From: an uncultured Fimbriimonadaceae bacterium
Lineage (GTDB): Bacteria; Armatimonadota; Fimbriimonadia; Fimbriimonadales; Fimbriimonadaceae
Length of the DNA stretch: 49,808 nucleotides
Direction of reading: 5' to 3'
Assembly (NCBI GenBank): GCA_937961665.1
Contig: CALGMO010000102.1
Location: 1-49,808 of the forward strand
The translations under genes and the position numbers were made by a program. The notes under the pieces are model-generated. The model ran no database searches. It saw only the letters and a list, made by a program, of their open reading frames with translations, and was not told where the DNA came from. This document shows, in pieces, positions 40,955 to 49,808 of the stretch (within the stretch, counting starts at the first letter, position 1; every line of letters starts with the position of its first letter).

Positions 40955-43321
40955 ATGTCTAAATCGTCTCAACAACCGTTGAACACGGAAGCCGATTCCA
41001 AAGATGCGAAGGGCGGGCTTCGGTTGCCGGCCTCGTTCCCCTTCCGGGATTACGTGCCCTTCGGCTATCTCGACAACCCGTGGCACAGCGCGGTTCGCAA
41101 CCGGAGCGGCGTGGTCCGCTGCGTCCCGCCGCTCGGGTTCGGCTTCTGGTGCCGCCGTCTGCCCTGGCCCTACGGCGAGGGACCGAAGAGAACCCTCAAC
41201 TACCTCTCGCTGGTTCACCCTGCGATCGTGATCGGAGACTCCGTGTTCTTCGAGCCGGAGGACTTCTCCACCCGCGGGATCAAGCTCTCCAGCCGCTACC
41301 ACACCAAGAACCTGACGACGTTCGACTTCTCGTTCTGCGGACTGTCGGTGTCGCTGCAATGGACCTTGGTCTCCGAGCACGCGCTGGTCTGCAGGGCCGT
41401 GTTCGAGAACGCCAACGACGAACCGATGCCCGTCGCCTTGCACGCGACCAACGTGTATGGATTCCCCGAGCAGGGGTGGTGGGGGTGCAACGGCGTGCTG
41501 GCGCGACCCTCGAGGGACTCGCTCGCGATGGTGTCCAAGATGTGGGCGTACGGCGACCACTTCGCGATCGGCTCCGACCGGCAGCCCGCGGCGCTCAAGG
41601 CCACCGAGAGGCCCGAGGTGTGGCGGTCCTGGATGCGCGCCAACAACCTCGAGTCGAACGCAGGCGCCGCCACAGGCACGCCCCACGCCGTGTACAGCGT
41701 CGCCTCCTACACCCTGGAGGTTCCGCCGAGGTCTTCCGAGGACTTGGTGCTCGCTCTCGTCCGCGGGGTGAACGAGAGGGATGCGCTGGGCAGGCTCCGC
41801 CACACGCTGACCGATTGGGAGCAGGCCGCCAGAGCGAAGCTGGAGGAGGACGACGCGTTCTACCGCTCGGCGCCGCTGCTGGAGGGAGACTGGTCGCCCC
41901 AGTGGAAGGAGGGGTGGATCTATGACCTCGAGACGCTGCGGATGACCATCCGACCGCCCGTTGGCATCTTCACGAGACCGTGGGACGGCATGCAGATCCA
42001 CACGCCCCGCCTCGTGCTGGGCGAGACGATGCTCGACAGCATGGCGCTGAGCTTCGCCGATCCCCAGCTCGCGAAGGACGTCATCCTGGGCACGTTCGAG
42101 GACGCCCCGGCGCCCAACATCCCGTGCTGCCGCGAGGACGGCAGCGTGAACATGGTTGGGCAGAGCGGCGAGGAGTGCGGCACGGCGCCGATCTGGGGCC
42201 TGCCGTTCCTGACCATCCGCCAGATCTACGCCCGGACCGGCGACCGCGAGTGGCTCGCCCGCCTCTACCCCAGGCTCGAGGAGTTCGTCGAGTGGTGGAT
42301 CGAGAACCGCAGCGACGAGACCGGGTACTTCTTCTGCGACAACAGCTGGGAGTCGGGCCAGGACGGCTCGAAGAGGTTCCTCATCCCGATGACGTCCGAG
42401 GCCGCGGAGGGCGCCCAGGCGCGCTTCGTGCGCACGGTGGACGTCGAGGCCGCCATGGCCTCCGCCATGCTCCGACTGGCCGAGTTCGCCTGCGAGGTGG
42501 GCCGCGAGGACCGCGCCAGCTTCTGGCGCAAGGAGGCCGAGGGCAGGGTCCAGGCCACGCGGAACATGTTCGTCGATGGATGGTTCCGGGACTTCGACGC
42601 GAGGACCGGCTCGCCGATCATCCTGGACGACTACTGGGACGTGATGATGCTGCTCCCCGTCGCAGTGGGCATCGCCACCGACGAGCAGATCCAGGAGGTC
42701 AAGCACCAGTTCCAGAGGTTCTTCGACAACCCGCGCCACTGGCTGGAGTGGCCGTCGTTCCTCTACCCGTTCTGCGAGGCCGGGTACCACTCCGGGCTGA
42801 GGAAGGAGATCTCCAACCTGCTGGCGCAGACCATGGACCGCGTCTATGGCCGCACGTGCGCGCGGTCGGTCCACTGGCTCCCCAAGAACAGCTTCGGCCT
42901 GCCCGACGAGTACAACTTCCGCATCCCGGGCGTCGCGTCCGAGTTCTGGCCGATCGAGCCGACGGGCCTGATGCACACGGGCTGCGAGGGCTACGGCTGG
43001 GGAGCCACCCTCCCCGCGCTGGTGATCCGCCACATCCTCGGCTTCCGGGAGGACGACGCCCTGGAAGGCTTCCTGCTCGCCCCGATGCTGCCCAGCACGC
43101 TGATGCGCCCCAAGCGGATCTACGGCGTGTCCAATCTGAGACACAGGGGCGCGCAGTTCGACCTGCGCATCGAGGTGCTCAACGGCGAGGAGCTGTCCGT
43201 CCGAGTCACGCCGAGGCCGGGTTCCGCGCCCATCCTGACCTCAGACGGGGCGCCCTTCGAGGAAGCCTCCATCCCCAACGGCGGCGAGATCCGCCTCCGG
43301 CCCGGGCCGTTGGCGCAATAA
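40955..43321 (+). CDS. Glycoside hydrolase of the GH63/trehalase-like (clan GH-G) type
   Basis: 788 residues, no signal peptide. Residues about 1-290 are a beta-rich N-terminal domain; the (alpha/alpha)6 barrel follows (about 310-720), with a beta-rich C-terminal end. Barrel motifs: RPPVGIFTRPWDGMQIHTP, YFFCDNSWESGQDGSKRF (the family W-E/D-S-G-x-D core), DDYWDVMMLLPV and WPIEPTGLMHTGCEGYGWGA. The set resembles mannosylglycerate/glucosylglycerate hydrolases and bacterial GH63. The substrate could be such a compatible solute or an alpha-glucan; sequence alone does not decide. It has its own strong promoter. Confidence 0.78.
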   Translation: MSKSSQQPLNTEADSKDAKGGLRLPASFPFRDYVPFGYLDNPWHSAVRNRSGVVRCVPPLGFGFWCRRLPWPYGEGPKRTLNYLSLVHPAIVIGDSVFFEPEDFSTRGIKLSSRYHTKNLTTFDFSFCGLSVSLQWTLVSEHALVCRAVFENANDEPMPVALHATNVYGFPEQGWWGCNGVLARPSRDSLAMVSKMWAYGDHFAIGSDRQPAALKATERPEVWRSWMRANNLESNAGAATGTPHAVYSVASYTLEVPPRSSEDLVLALVRGVNERDALGRLRHTLTDWEQAARAKLEEDDAFYRSAPLLEGDWSPQWKEGWIYDLETLRMTIRPPVGIFTRPWDGMQIHTPRLVLGETMLDSMALSFADPQLAKDVILGTFEDAPAPNIPCCREDGSVNMVGQSGEECGTAPIWGLPFLTIRQIYARTGDREWLARLYPRLEEFVEWWIENRSDETGYFFCDNSWESGQDGSKRFLIPMTSEAAEGAQARFVRTVDVEAAMASAMLRLAEFACEVGREDRASFWRKEAEGRVQATRNMFVDGWFRDFDARTGSPIILDDYWDVMMLLPVAVGIATDEQIQEVKHQFQRFFDNPRHWLEWPSFLYPFCEAGYHSGLRKEISNLLAQTMDRVYGRTCARSVHWLPKNSFGLPDEYNFRIPGVASEFWPIEPTGLMHTGCEGYGWGATLPALVIRHILGFREDDALEGFLLAPMLPSTLMRPKRIYGVSNLRHRGAQFDLRIEVLNGEELSVRVTPRPGSAPILTSDGAPFEEASIPNGGEIRLRPGPLAQ

Positions 43322-43322
43322 T
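43317..43322 (+). promoter_or_regulatory. Candidate -10 box of purN (leaderless)
   Basis: AATAAT lies 6 bases before the ATG at 43329, overlapping the stop codon of the hydrolase; no ribosome site is visible. Confidence 0.3.
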
Positions 43323-43328
43323 CGCCGC

Positions 43329-43928
43329 ATGGCAACGGGTTGCAGGCCTCGGCTCGGCATCCTGGTGGGCAGCCACGGACGCGGTTCGAACATGCGCGCG
43401 CTGGCGCGGGCGTGCGCCGAGGGCGCCGTCGAGGCCGAGGTGGGCCTCGTGGTCAGTCCGAGCGAGTCGTCGCCCGCTCTCGCGGCCGCGCGAGAGCTGG
43501 GCCTGCCCTCGGCCGTGGTCAACGTGGCCGGCCCCGATGCGGGCGCGCGCCTGACGGAGGCCTTCCTCGGGGCCGGCTGCACGCTGGTGTGCCTGGCCGG
43601 GTACATGAGGCTCCTCCCCAGGGAGGTGCTGGACGCTTTTCCGAACCGGGTCCTGAACATCCACCCCGCCCTTCTGCCGAAGTTCGGCGGCAAGGGGATG
43701 TACGGCATGAGGGTGCACGAGGCCGTGCTGCGCGCCGGGGAGGCCGAGAGCGGCTGCACGGTCCACTTGGTCAACGAGCGCTACGACGAAGGGCCGATCC
43801 TCGTGCAGCTTCGTTGCCCTGTGCTGCCGGACGACACGCCCGAGACTCTCGCTGCCAGGGTCCTCGAGCTCGAGCACAGGGCGTACCCGGAAGCCGTGCG
43901 CAGGGTCCTGGCCGGTCGGGTTCCATGA
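43329..43928 (+). CDS. purN: Phosphoribosylglycinamide formyltransferase
   Basis: 199 residues. Catalytic Asn-His-Asp: VLNIHPALLPKFGGKGMYG (Asn, His) and HLVNERYDEGPILVQ (Asp). The N-terminal phosphate loop is GILVGSHGRGSNMRAL, where SHGRGSN replaces the usual SGxGSN. It transfers the formyl group of 10-formyl-THF to GAR in purine synthesis; fhs at 32 kb makes this donor. The stop overlaps the plsC ATG (ATGA). Confidence 0.93.
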   Translation: MATGCRPRLGILVGSHGRGSNMRALARACAEGAVEAEVGLVVSPSESSPALAAARELGLPSAVVNVAGPDAGARLTEAFLGAGCTLVCLAGYMRLLPREVLDAFPNRVLNIHPALLPKFGGKGMYGMRVHEAVLRAGEAESGCTVHLVNERYDEGPILVQLRCPVLPDDTPETLAARVLELEHRAYPEAVRRVLAGRVP

Positions 43929-44563
43929 GCGACCCCTGGGAGTTCCGGCGCCAATCGCGGCTGTACCAGCGCGGGGTTCTGCCTTGCCTGAGGCTCTTCG
44001 GCCGCGCGCTGTTTCTGGCGCTGGGACCCATCCGCGTGGAAGGCGCCCGCCACGTGCCTCGATCGGGCCCGCTCCTGCTGGTGTCGAACCACCTGGCGGA
44101 CGTCGACCCGCCCGTGGTGCAGATCGCTTGCCCCCGGCCGATCCATTTCATGGCCAAGAGCGAGCTGTTCGAGATCCGGGTTCTCGGGCCTCTGATCCGC
44201 CGGCTCGGTGCCTTTCCCGTGCGCAGGGGCGAGCCGGACCGGACGTCGCTGCGGCACGCGCTCGGCCTTCTGCGCGACGGCGAGTGCGTCGGCCTGTTTC
44301 CAGAAGGAGAGCTGAGCCAGGACGGCTCTCTGCTCCCTCTCAAGCCGGGCCTCGCGCTCCTCGCCCGCCAGAGCGGGGCGCCGGTGCTCTGCGTTAGGAT
44401 CGACGGCACCCAGAGGGTCCTGCCTTACGGCGCCGTCGTGCCGCGACCGTCGTTCCGCGCGGTCCGCGTGCGCTTCCACGAGCCGAGGACGTTCGACCCC
44501 AGAACGCCGGCGGAGGAGATCCTCGAGTGGGCTCGCGAGCGGCTCTCCCCACACGGTTCCTGA
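43925..44563 (+). CDS. plsC: 1-acyl-sn-glycerol-3-phosphate acyltransferase (PlsC)
   Basis: 212 residues. The acyltransferase motifs are in order: [11 protein letters not shown] (HX4D), [33 protein letters not shown] (substrate-binding FPEG) and [10 protein letters not shown] (P motif). A membrane-contacting N-terminal helix is likely ([14 protein letters not shown]). It makes phosphatidic acid. The ATG overlaps the purN stop, so the two are translated together. Confidence 0.9.
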   Translation: MSDPWEFRRQSRLYQRGVLPCLRLFGRALFLALGPIRVEGARHVPRSGPLLLVSNHLADVDPPVVQIACPRPIHFMAKSELFEIRVLGPLIRRLGAFPVRRGEPDRTSLRHALGLLRDGECVGLFPEGELSQDGSLLPLKPGLALLARQSGAPVLCVRIDGTQRVLPYGAVVPRPSFRAVRVRFHEPRTFDPRTPAEEILEWARERLSPHGS

Positions 44564-44597
44564 GCGGAAAGCCCGCTTGTGCCACACTCTAGGGACC

Positions 44598-46112
44598 GTG
44601 AGCAGCAAACAGGGCATCCCTTCGCGTTCGGAGAACTACAGCGAGTGGTACAACGAGCTGGTCGTTCGGGCCGGCATGGCGGAGCACTCCTCCGTGGCCG
44701 GGTGCATGGTGATCAAGCCCCACGGCTACGCTCTCTGGGAGAACATGCAACGGGCGCTGGACGACATGTTCAAGGCGACCGGGCACGTGAACGCCTACTT
44801 CCCGATGTTCGTGCCGAAGTCGTTCCTCGCGAAGGAGGCCGAGCACGTCGAGGGCTTCGCCAAGGAGTGCGCCGTCGTCACCCACTACCGGCTCAAGCTC
44901 GATCCGGCCGCGGGCGGGCTGATCGTGGACCCCGAGGCGAAGCTCGAGGAGGAGCTCATCCTCCGCCCGACGAGCGAAACCGTCATCTGGAACACGTACA
45001 GCCGCTGGATCCAGAGCTACCGGGACCTGCCCCTGCTGATCAACCAGTGGGCGAACATCGTCCGCTGGGAGATGAGGCCCAGGCTGTTCCTGCGCACCCG
45101 GGAGTTCCTGTGGCAGGAGGGGCACACGGCCCACGCCACCTACGAGGAAGCGGAGGAGGAGGCCGCGCGGATCCATGAGGTCTACCGCCGCTTCGCGGAG
45201 GACTGGATGGCCGTGCCGGTGGTCAAGGGCCGCAAGACGGAAGTCGAGAAGTTCGCTGGCGCGGACCACACCTACACGATCGAGGCGCTCACGCAGGACC
45301 TCCGCGCCATCCAGGCCGGCACGTCCCACCACCTCGGCCAGAACTTCGCCAAGGCGTTCGACGTGACGTTCCAGACGCAGGAGGGCCGCCTGGAGTACGT
45401 GTACGCGACGTCGTGGGGCGTCTCCACGAGGCTGATCGGGACGCTCGTGATGGCGCACAGCGACGACAAAGGCCTCGTGCTGCCTCCCCGGCTGGCTCCA
45501 ATCCAGATCGTGATCGTGCCGATCGGGCGGGACGACGCCTCCAAGCAGGCCACGCTGCAGGCCGCCGAGCGCCTCGCCGCCTCGCTCGGAGAAGCGCGGT
45601 ACGACGGCAGGCCGCTGCGCATCACCGTCGACAAGCGCACAAAAGAGAGCCCCGGGTTCAAGTTCAACGACTGGGAGCTCAAGGGCGCCTGCCTGCGCAT
45701 CGAGCTCGGCCCGCGCGATCTCGAGTCGGGATCGGTCGTCGTGGCGCGGCGGGACACCTTCGAGAAGGAGACGGTGCCGACGGAGGACCTCGCCGAGGCG
45801 CTCCCGGCTGAGCTGGCGGAGATGCAGTCCCGCCTGTTGCGCAAGGCGCTCGCGTTCCGGGAGGCGAACACGCACCGCGTGGACCGATGGGAGGAGTTCG
45901 CGGAGCGCTTCGCCGGAGAAGGGGGCGGCGGGTTCGTCCTGGCGCACTGGGACGGCACTCCCGAGACGGAGAAGGAGATCGCCGAGCGCACCAAGGCCAC
46001 CATCCGCTGCATCCCGCTGGAGCCGCTCCATCCGGACGACGAAAAGCCCGGAGCGTGCATCCTCACCGGACGACCCAGCCCTCGGAGGGTTTTGTTCGCG
46101 AAGGCCTATTGA
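44598..46112 (+). CDS. proS: Prolyl-tRNA synthetase, archaeal/eukaryote-like type
   Basis: 504 residues from a GTG at 44598 ([22 protein letters not shown]); a TTG seven codons earlier is the alternative. Class II motifs: [22 protein letters not shown] (motif 1/2 region), [20 protein letters not shown] and [33 protein letters not shown]. The editing insertion of bacterial ProRS is absent and the protein ends LFAKAY, with Cys in TIRCIPLE and GACILTG. These are marks of the archaeal-type enzyme found also in Deinococcus-Thermus and some other bacteria. Confidence 0.92.
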   Translation: MSSKQGIPSRSENYSEWYNELVVRAGMAEHSSVAGCMVIKPHGYALWENMQRALDDMFKATGHVNAYFPMFVPKSFLAKEAEHVEGFAKECAVVTHYRLKLDPAAGGLIVDPEAKLEEELILRPTSETVIWNTYSRWIQSYRDLPLLINQWANIVRWEMRPRLFLRTREFLWQEGHTAHATYEEAEEEAARIHEVYRRFAEDWMAVPVVKGRKTEVEKFAGADHTYTIEALTQDLRAIQAGTSHHLGQNFAKAFDVTFQTQEGRLEYVYATSWGVSTRLIGTLVMAHSDDKGLVLPPRLAPIQIVIVPIGRDDASKQATLQAAERLAASLGEARYDGRPLRITVDKRTKESPGFKFNDWELKGACLRIELGPRDLESGSVVVARRDTFEKETVPTEDLAEALPAELAEMQSRLLRKALAFREANTHRVDRWEEFAERFAGEGGGGFVLAHWDGTPETEKEIAERTKATIRCIPLEPLHPDDEKPGACILTGRPSPRRVLFAKAY

Positions 46113-46164
46113 AAGTTGTTCCCAAGGGAACAGAATCCTTGCAGACTATTCCTAGAGAAGGGAG

Positions 46165-48087
46165 ATGGGTGGAGATTTGCAGCCCTCGCGAGGTGCCGGT
46201 CTGAGGAGGCAGCGTCGGTTCGCTTTGCTCGCGGCGCTTCTCGATGGGCTGATGGTGTCCGCTAGCCTCTTTCTGGCGTTCGGCCTGATGTCCGGTCAGT
46301 CCGGCCACTGGATCCGTACGCCTGTCGGGCTCCTCGTCGCCTTGGGGTTGTCCTCGGCGGTGGTGGGAATCCTCGCCTTGCGCGGCCTGTACCGAGTCGA
46401 CGTGCGGTACGTCAGCCTCACGGAGTTCCTCGAGATCATCGCCGCGTGCGTGCTGGCGAGCGTCGCCGTCGGCGTCTACGACTTCTTCGTGCGCCACGAC
46501 ATCGCCCTCAGTGCCTCTCTGGGGCCGGTGCTGTTCGCCTACTACACGATCAGCCTCCTCTGCGGCGTGCGGGTGGTTCACCGGTCCATCGCTTGGCGGT
46601 CCCGCACGGGAGTCTCTGCCACGCGCCACCCCAACCGGGCGCTCGTCGTGCGGTTCGGAGACCACGCCGAGCGGCTGATCCGGGAGCTCGACCGACAGCC
46701 GAACTCCCGGTTCGTGGTGGTCGGAATCGTCGACGACGACCCGGCGCACAAGCGGCTCCGCATCCGGGGCGTGCCCGTCGTCGGAACGATCGGCGATCTG
46801 CCGGACGCCATCGAAGGGTTGGACATCCACGACGTGATCGTCGCCAGCGCCGAGATTCCCGGCTCCGAGATCAAGAGGATCTTTCAGGTGGTTCGGAACA
46901 CCAGCGCGCGGGTGCGCATCGTTCCCACGATCGACAACCTGATCCGGGGCGCGGCGCTGACCCCGCAGATGCGGGAGATCGAGATCCAGGACCTGCTGCG
47001 GCGGCCGCCGGTGTCCGTCGATCTCGCCAAGATCGCCGGATACCTGACGGGAGAGCACGTGCTGATCACGGGCGGCGGCGGATCGATCGGGAGCGAGCTC
47101 GCCCGACAGGTCGCCAGGCTCAACCCCGCCAGCCTGATCCTGGTGGGCCGAGGCGAGAACAGCCTCTATGAAATCGAGCAGGAGCTGATCCAGACCACCC
47201 AGCTGCGCCCCACCGCCGTCGTGGCGGACATCCGCAACCGCGCGGCGATCGAGGAGGTCGTCGCCAAGTACCGGCCCACCGTCATCTTCCACGCCGCGGC
47301 GCACAAGCACGTGCCCCTGATGGAGAGCAACCCGATCGAGGCCATCGAGAACAACGCCCTCGCCACCCGGACCCTCGCCGAACTGGCGGTGAAGCACGGC
47401 GTGCGGAAGTTCATCATGCTCTCCACCGACAAGGCGGTGAACCCCAGGAGCGTGATGGGCGCGAGCAAGCGTGTCTGCGAGATGATCGTCTCGGCCTACG
47501 GCGCGACCTCGGAGACGGAGTTCGCGGCCGTCCGCTTCGGGAACGTTCTGGGCAGCCGGGGAAGCCTCGTGCCGCTGATCCAGGCGCAGATCCGTCGCGG
47601 AGGCCCGGTCCGAGTGACGCACCCGGAGATGACCCGGTTCTTCATGACCATTCCCGAGGCGGTGCAGCTCGTGCTGCAGGCCGGGGCCATGGGCACGCGG
47701 GGCGAGATCTTCATTCTGGACATGGGAGACCCGGTGCGCATCGACGACCTGGTGCGGGACATCGTCCGCCTCCACGGCCTGGTGCCCGACGAGGACATCC
47801 GCATCGAGTACACCGGCGCGAGGCCCGGGGAGAAGCTGCACGAGGCCCTTGCCAACGAACCCGAGGACCTCGTGCCGACCGCCCACGGCAAGATCAACGT
47901 CGTGCGGACGGGGACCGCCATCGATCGGAACTGGCTGCTCCGCGACTTGGACCGCCTGGCGGAGCTCTGCCGGATGCGCAAGGCCGACGAGGCCAAGCAG
48001 ATGCTGATGGACATCGCATGGGGTCGAACTCCGGCCGCTACGGAGTCCGAGATCCGTTCCTCCCGGCTCACACCGCGCGCCGAATAG
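46165..48087 (+). CDS. Membrane-bound nucleotide-sugar 4,6-dehydratase (CapD/PglF/WbpM/FlaA1-like)
   Basis: 640 residues. Four predicted membrane spans at about 18-40, 48-70, 85-105 and 118-135. A Rossmann-like regulatory domain follows (about 150-270), but its glycine-rich loop is degenerate (ALVVRFGDHAERLIREL). The catalytic extended-SDR domain is at about 290-600: HVLITGGGGSIGSELARQ (NAD), AAAHKHVPLMESNP, and STDKAVNPRSVMGASKR, where Asp-Lys replace the usual Tyr-Lys pair. It would make UDP-4-keto-6-deoxy sugars for surface glycans or flagellin glycosylation. The ATG is preceded by AGAAGGGAG. Confidence 0.9.
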   Translation: MGGDLQPSRGAGLRRQRRFALLAALLDGLMVSASLFLAFGLMSGQSGHWIRTPVGLLVALGLSSAVVGILALRGLYRVDVRYVSLTEFLEIIAACVLASVAVGVYDFFVRHDIALSASLGPVLFAYYTISLLCGVRVVHRSIAWRSRTGVSATRHPNRALVVRFGDHAERLIRELDRQPNSRFVVVGIVDDDPAHKRLRIRGVPVVGTIGDLPDAIEGLDIHDVIVASAEIPGSEIKRIFQVVRNTSARVRIVPTIDNLIRGAALTPQMREIEIQDLLRRPPVSVDLAKIAGYLTGEHVLITGGGGSIGSELARQVARLNPASLILVGRGENSLYEIEQELIQTTQLRPTAVVADIRNRAAIEEVVAKYRPTVIFHAAAHKHVPLMESNPIEAIENNALATRTLAELAVKHGVRKFIMLSTDKAVNPRSVMGASKRVCEMIVSAYGATSETEFAAVRFGNVLGSRGSLVPLIQAQIRRGGPVRVTHPEMTRFFMTIPEAVQLVLQAGAMGTRGEIFILDMGDPVRIDDLVRDIVRLHGLVPDEDIRIEYTGARPGEKLHEALANEPEDLVPTAHGKINVVRTGTAIDRNWLLRDLDRLAELCRMRKADEAKQMLMDIAWGRTPAATESEIRSSRLTPRAE

Positions 48088-48102
48088 CTCAGCGTGGGTC
48101 TG

Positions 48103-48132
48103 TTGACGCCAGCCCCGCCCCTGTGGTAGAGT
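48103..48132 (+). promoter_or_regulatory. Promoter of the rpsO-pnp operon
   Basis: TTGACG (48103-48108) and TAGAGT (48127-48132) are 18 bases apart. The predicted start at about 48139 is the first base of a large leader stem. Confidence 0.6.
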
Positions 48133-48139
48133 TCGTTGT

Positions 48140-48219
48140 CCCGCTTCGGACGGTCGTTGCCGTTGTATGGAGATTCCCACGGGCGTCTGCATAGAGCGGC
48201 AAAGCAACTCCGAAGCGGG
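48140..48219 (+). promoter_or_regulatory. Structured 5' leader of rpsO, candidate S15-responsive element
   Basis: CCCGCTTCGGA (48140-48150) pairs perfectly with 48209-48219, closing 58 bases. Inside, TTGCCG (48157-48162) can pair with CGGCAA (48197-48202), or GTTGC (48156-48160) with GCAAC (48204-48208). A small hairpin TGG/CCA (48168-48179) fits in the middle. The ribosome site GGAGG follows at about 48229. S15 represses its own mRNA through varied leader folds in several phyla. Confidence 0.6.
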
Positions 48220-48247
48220 GCGAACACTGGAGGCACTTGACTTAAGC

Positions 48248-48529
48248 ATGCCGCTGGAGAAGACTCTCAAAGCTTCGATCATCGCCGAGCACCGCGCCAG
48301 CGAGTCCGACACGGGCTCGACGGAGGTCCAGATCGCGATTCTTCACGCCCGGATCCAGCAGATCACGGAGCACCTGAAGAAGAACCGGAAGGACTTCCAC
48401 AGCCGGCGCGGTCTCATGATGCTCGTTGGAAAGCGCCGGCGGCTTGAGGCGTACCTGCGCTCTCGGGACATCGCTCGCTACCGCGAACTGATCCAGAAAC
48501 TCGGCATCCGCGAAGTCAAGCCTCGCTAA
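48248..48529 (+). CDS. rpsO: Ribosomal protein uS15
   Basis: 93 residues from the ATG at 48248; upstream in-frame residues are leader. S15 blocks are seen: [51 protein letters not shown] (residues 41-71 in outline) and [13 protein letters not shown]. It binds the 16S rRNA three-way junction early in 30S assembly. pnp follows after 11 bases, the widespread rpsO-pnp order. GGAGG is 14 bases upstream, rather far from the ATG. Confidence 0.96.
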   Translation: MPLEKTLKASIIAEHRASESDTGSTEVQIAILHARIQQITEHLKKNRKDFHSRRGLMMLVGKRRRLEAYLRSRDIARYRELIQKLGIREVKPR

Positions 48530-48540
48530 GGAGGCTACGT

Positions 48541-49808
48541 ATGATTCAATCCCACGCTTTCGAGGTTGGGGGCAAGACCCTCAGCGTCGAAACCGGTCGT
48601 GTCGCTCGCCAAGCGGGCGGCGCCGTTCTCCTCGGTATGGGCGAGACCGTCGTGCTCGGCACTGCGACCATGTCCGCCGAACCTCGCCAGGGCATCGACT
48701 TCCTCCCGCTGGTCTGCGACTACGAGGAGCGCAAGTACTCCGTGGGCAAGATCCCCGGAGGATTCATCAAGCGCGGAGGGCGCCCCAGCGAGAAGGCGAT
48801 CCTCGTCAGCCGGCTGATCGACCGACCGATCCGCCCCCTCTTCCCCAAGGGCCTGCGCAACGACGTCCAGGTGATCGCCATGCCGTTCGCCGTGGATCCG
48901 GAGTGCCCGCCCGACGTCCTCGCCATCAACGCGGCGGGAGCCGCCCTCGCCGTCTCGGACGTCCCCTTCAACGGACCGATCGCGGGAGTCCGCGTCGGAC
49001 GCATCGACGGCCAGTTCGTTCTCTTCCCCTCGATGGAGGAGATCGAACGCTCCGACCTCGACCTGATCGTCGCCGGCCACAAGGGCGCGATCTCCATGGT
49101 GGAGGCGGGGGCCAACGAGGTGTCCGAGGAGGACATGCACGAGGCCCTGAAGATCGCGTTCGAGGCGATCCAGCTGATCTGCACCGAGTTCGAGAAGTTC
49201 GCCCAGATCGCCGGAAAGCAGAAGCGCGAGGGGCACATTTTCCGCGTCTCTCCCGAGCTGGCCGAGACGATCGACCGGGAGTGCCGCGAGGAGATCGAGG
49301 CCGCCATCTGCAACCCGGACAAGGCCGCCCGAGAGTCGGCCTTGGACGATCTCTCCAAGGAGCTGGTCGCCAAGTACGCCGAGCGCTTCGCCGACGATCC
49401 GGAGACCGTCGCCCAGCTGCCCGAGGCGGTGGACAAGGTCGTCAAGGGCACCGTCCGGCGGCTCATCCTGGAGCACGACCGGCGCCCGGACGGACGTGCC
49501 CTGGACGAGATCCGTCCGCTGGAGGCCTGCGCGGGCCTCTTGCCGAAGGTGCACGGGTCGGGCCTGTTCACCCGCGGCCAGACCCAGGTGATGACGATCT
49601 GCACGCTGGGTCTTCCCAACGAGGCCCAGATCATCGACGGCCTGGAGCTCGACACCGAGAAGCGCTTCATGCACTTCTACAACTTCCCGCCCTACAGCGT
49701 GGGAGAGGTGCGGCCCCTGCGCGGCCCCGGGCGCCGCGAGGTCGGTCACGGAGCCCTCGCCGAGCGCGCGCTCAAGCCCGTCGTGCCGATCGACGAGCCC
49801 GACTTCCC
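48541..49808 (+). CDS. pnp: Polynucleotide phosphorylase, 3' end outside the window
   Basis: 422 residues are visible of about 700; the frame is open to the window end. The first RNase PH domain is at about 10-145 (VLGTATMSAEPRQGIDFLPL, CDYEERKYSVGKIPGGFIKR, GRPSEKAILVSRLIDRPIRPLFPKG). The helical domain is at about 235-320. The second RNase PH domain begins RRPDGRALDEIRPLEACAG and includes GSGLFTRGQTQVM and RFMHFYNFPPYSVGE. It degrades RNA 3' to 5' by phosphorolysis. AAGGAGG lies about 6 bases before the ATG. Confidence 0.96.
   Translation, partial: MIQSHAFEVGGKTLSVETGRVARQAGGAVLLGMGETVVLGTATMSAEPRQGIDFLPLVCDYEERKYSVGKIPGGFIKRGGRPSEKAILVSRLIDRPIRPLFPKGLRNDVQVIAMPFAVDPECPPDVLAINAAGAALAVSDVPFNGPIAGVRVGRIDGQFVLFPSMEEIERSDLDLIVAGHKGAISMVEAGANEVSEEDMHEALKIAFEAIQLICTEFEKFAQIAGKQKREGHIFRVSPELAETIDRECREEIEAAICNPDKAARESALDDLSKELVAKYAERFADDPETVAQLPEAVDKVVKGTVRRLILEHDRRPDGRALDEIRPLEACAGLLPKVHGSGLFTRGQTQVMTICTLGLPNEAQIIDGLELDTEKRFMHFYNFPPYSVGEVRPLRGPGRREVGHGALAERALKPVVPIDEPDF

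Noticed and set aside
40907-48312. Very long minus-strand open frames opposite the hydrolase (745 codons) and the CapD-like gene (749 codons)
   Set aside because: Low-complexity, repeat-like Arg/His/Leu/Val/Asp text with no recognisable domain; the plus-strand genes are certain.
1-49808. Mobile elements, prophage or defence islands
   Set aside because: No transposase, integrase, restriction or toxin-antitoxin gene was recognised, and GC content and gene style look uniform by eye.

Overview
The window is a 49.8 kb piece of a GC-rich bacterial chromosome, densely packed with housekeeping and flagellar genes. It holds no insertion sequence, phage gene or CRISPR array, and no stretch over 300 bases without a gene. 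The host has two membranes: it encodes P-ring and L-ring proteins (FlgI, FlgH), a heptose-phosphate phosphatase-like HAD enzyme, and a surface protein with a PEP-CTERM tail. This mix, with FliW/CsrA, an archaeal-type ProRS and a UbiA protein of the futalosine type, would fit Armatimonadota (Fimbriimonadia-like). That placement is inference from gene content, not a phylogeny.

Left part (1-13.6 kb): the 3' end of an aspartase, scpA-scpB (condensin), gcvT, tRNA-Thr, an NDP-sugar epimerase, an ECF sigma/anti-sigma pair, a glycosyltransferase, an MFS carrier, a HAD phosphatase, gltX, a zinc alcohol dehydrogenase and an ABC-F ATPase.

Middle (13.6-28 kb): a long minus-strand run. Its core is a flagellar operon read flgF-flgG-flgA-flgH-flgI-flgJ-flgN-flgK-flgL-fliW-csrA, with short gaps and stop-start overlaps, followed by ribF and an unknown membrane-anchored protein. 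Upstream are serA-like and nfo genes. Downstream are a repeat-rich small lipoprotein, an M29 aminopeptidase and bioY. The flagellar genes build the rod, the P and L rings and the hook-filament junction, and FliW/CsrA would control flagellin translation. Flagellin itself is not in the window.

Right part (28-49.8 kb): tRNA-Leu and tyrS (convergent), a PEP-CTERM protein, a divergent pair of lipoprotein carbohydrate enzymes, fhs, a four-gene translationally coupled UbiA operon with two unknown genes, araB, a REC-PAS-GAF-HD-GYP regulator, a clan GH-G type glycoside hydrolase, purN-plsC, proS, a FlaA1/CapD-type dehydratase, and rpsO-pnp (pnp cut by the window edge).

The most unusual items are: a FlgA protein carrying an N-terminal domain that resembles the middle of FlgF/FlgG; a strongly structured leader in front of rpsO; a perfect 14-bp inverted repeat between tyrS and the PEP-CTERM gene; repeated TAnnnT boxes about 6-9 nt before start codons, suggesting leaderless mRNAs; a FlgH without any cysteine; and an uncharacterised UbiA/AKR-like/membrane/amidohydrolase operon.
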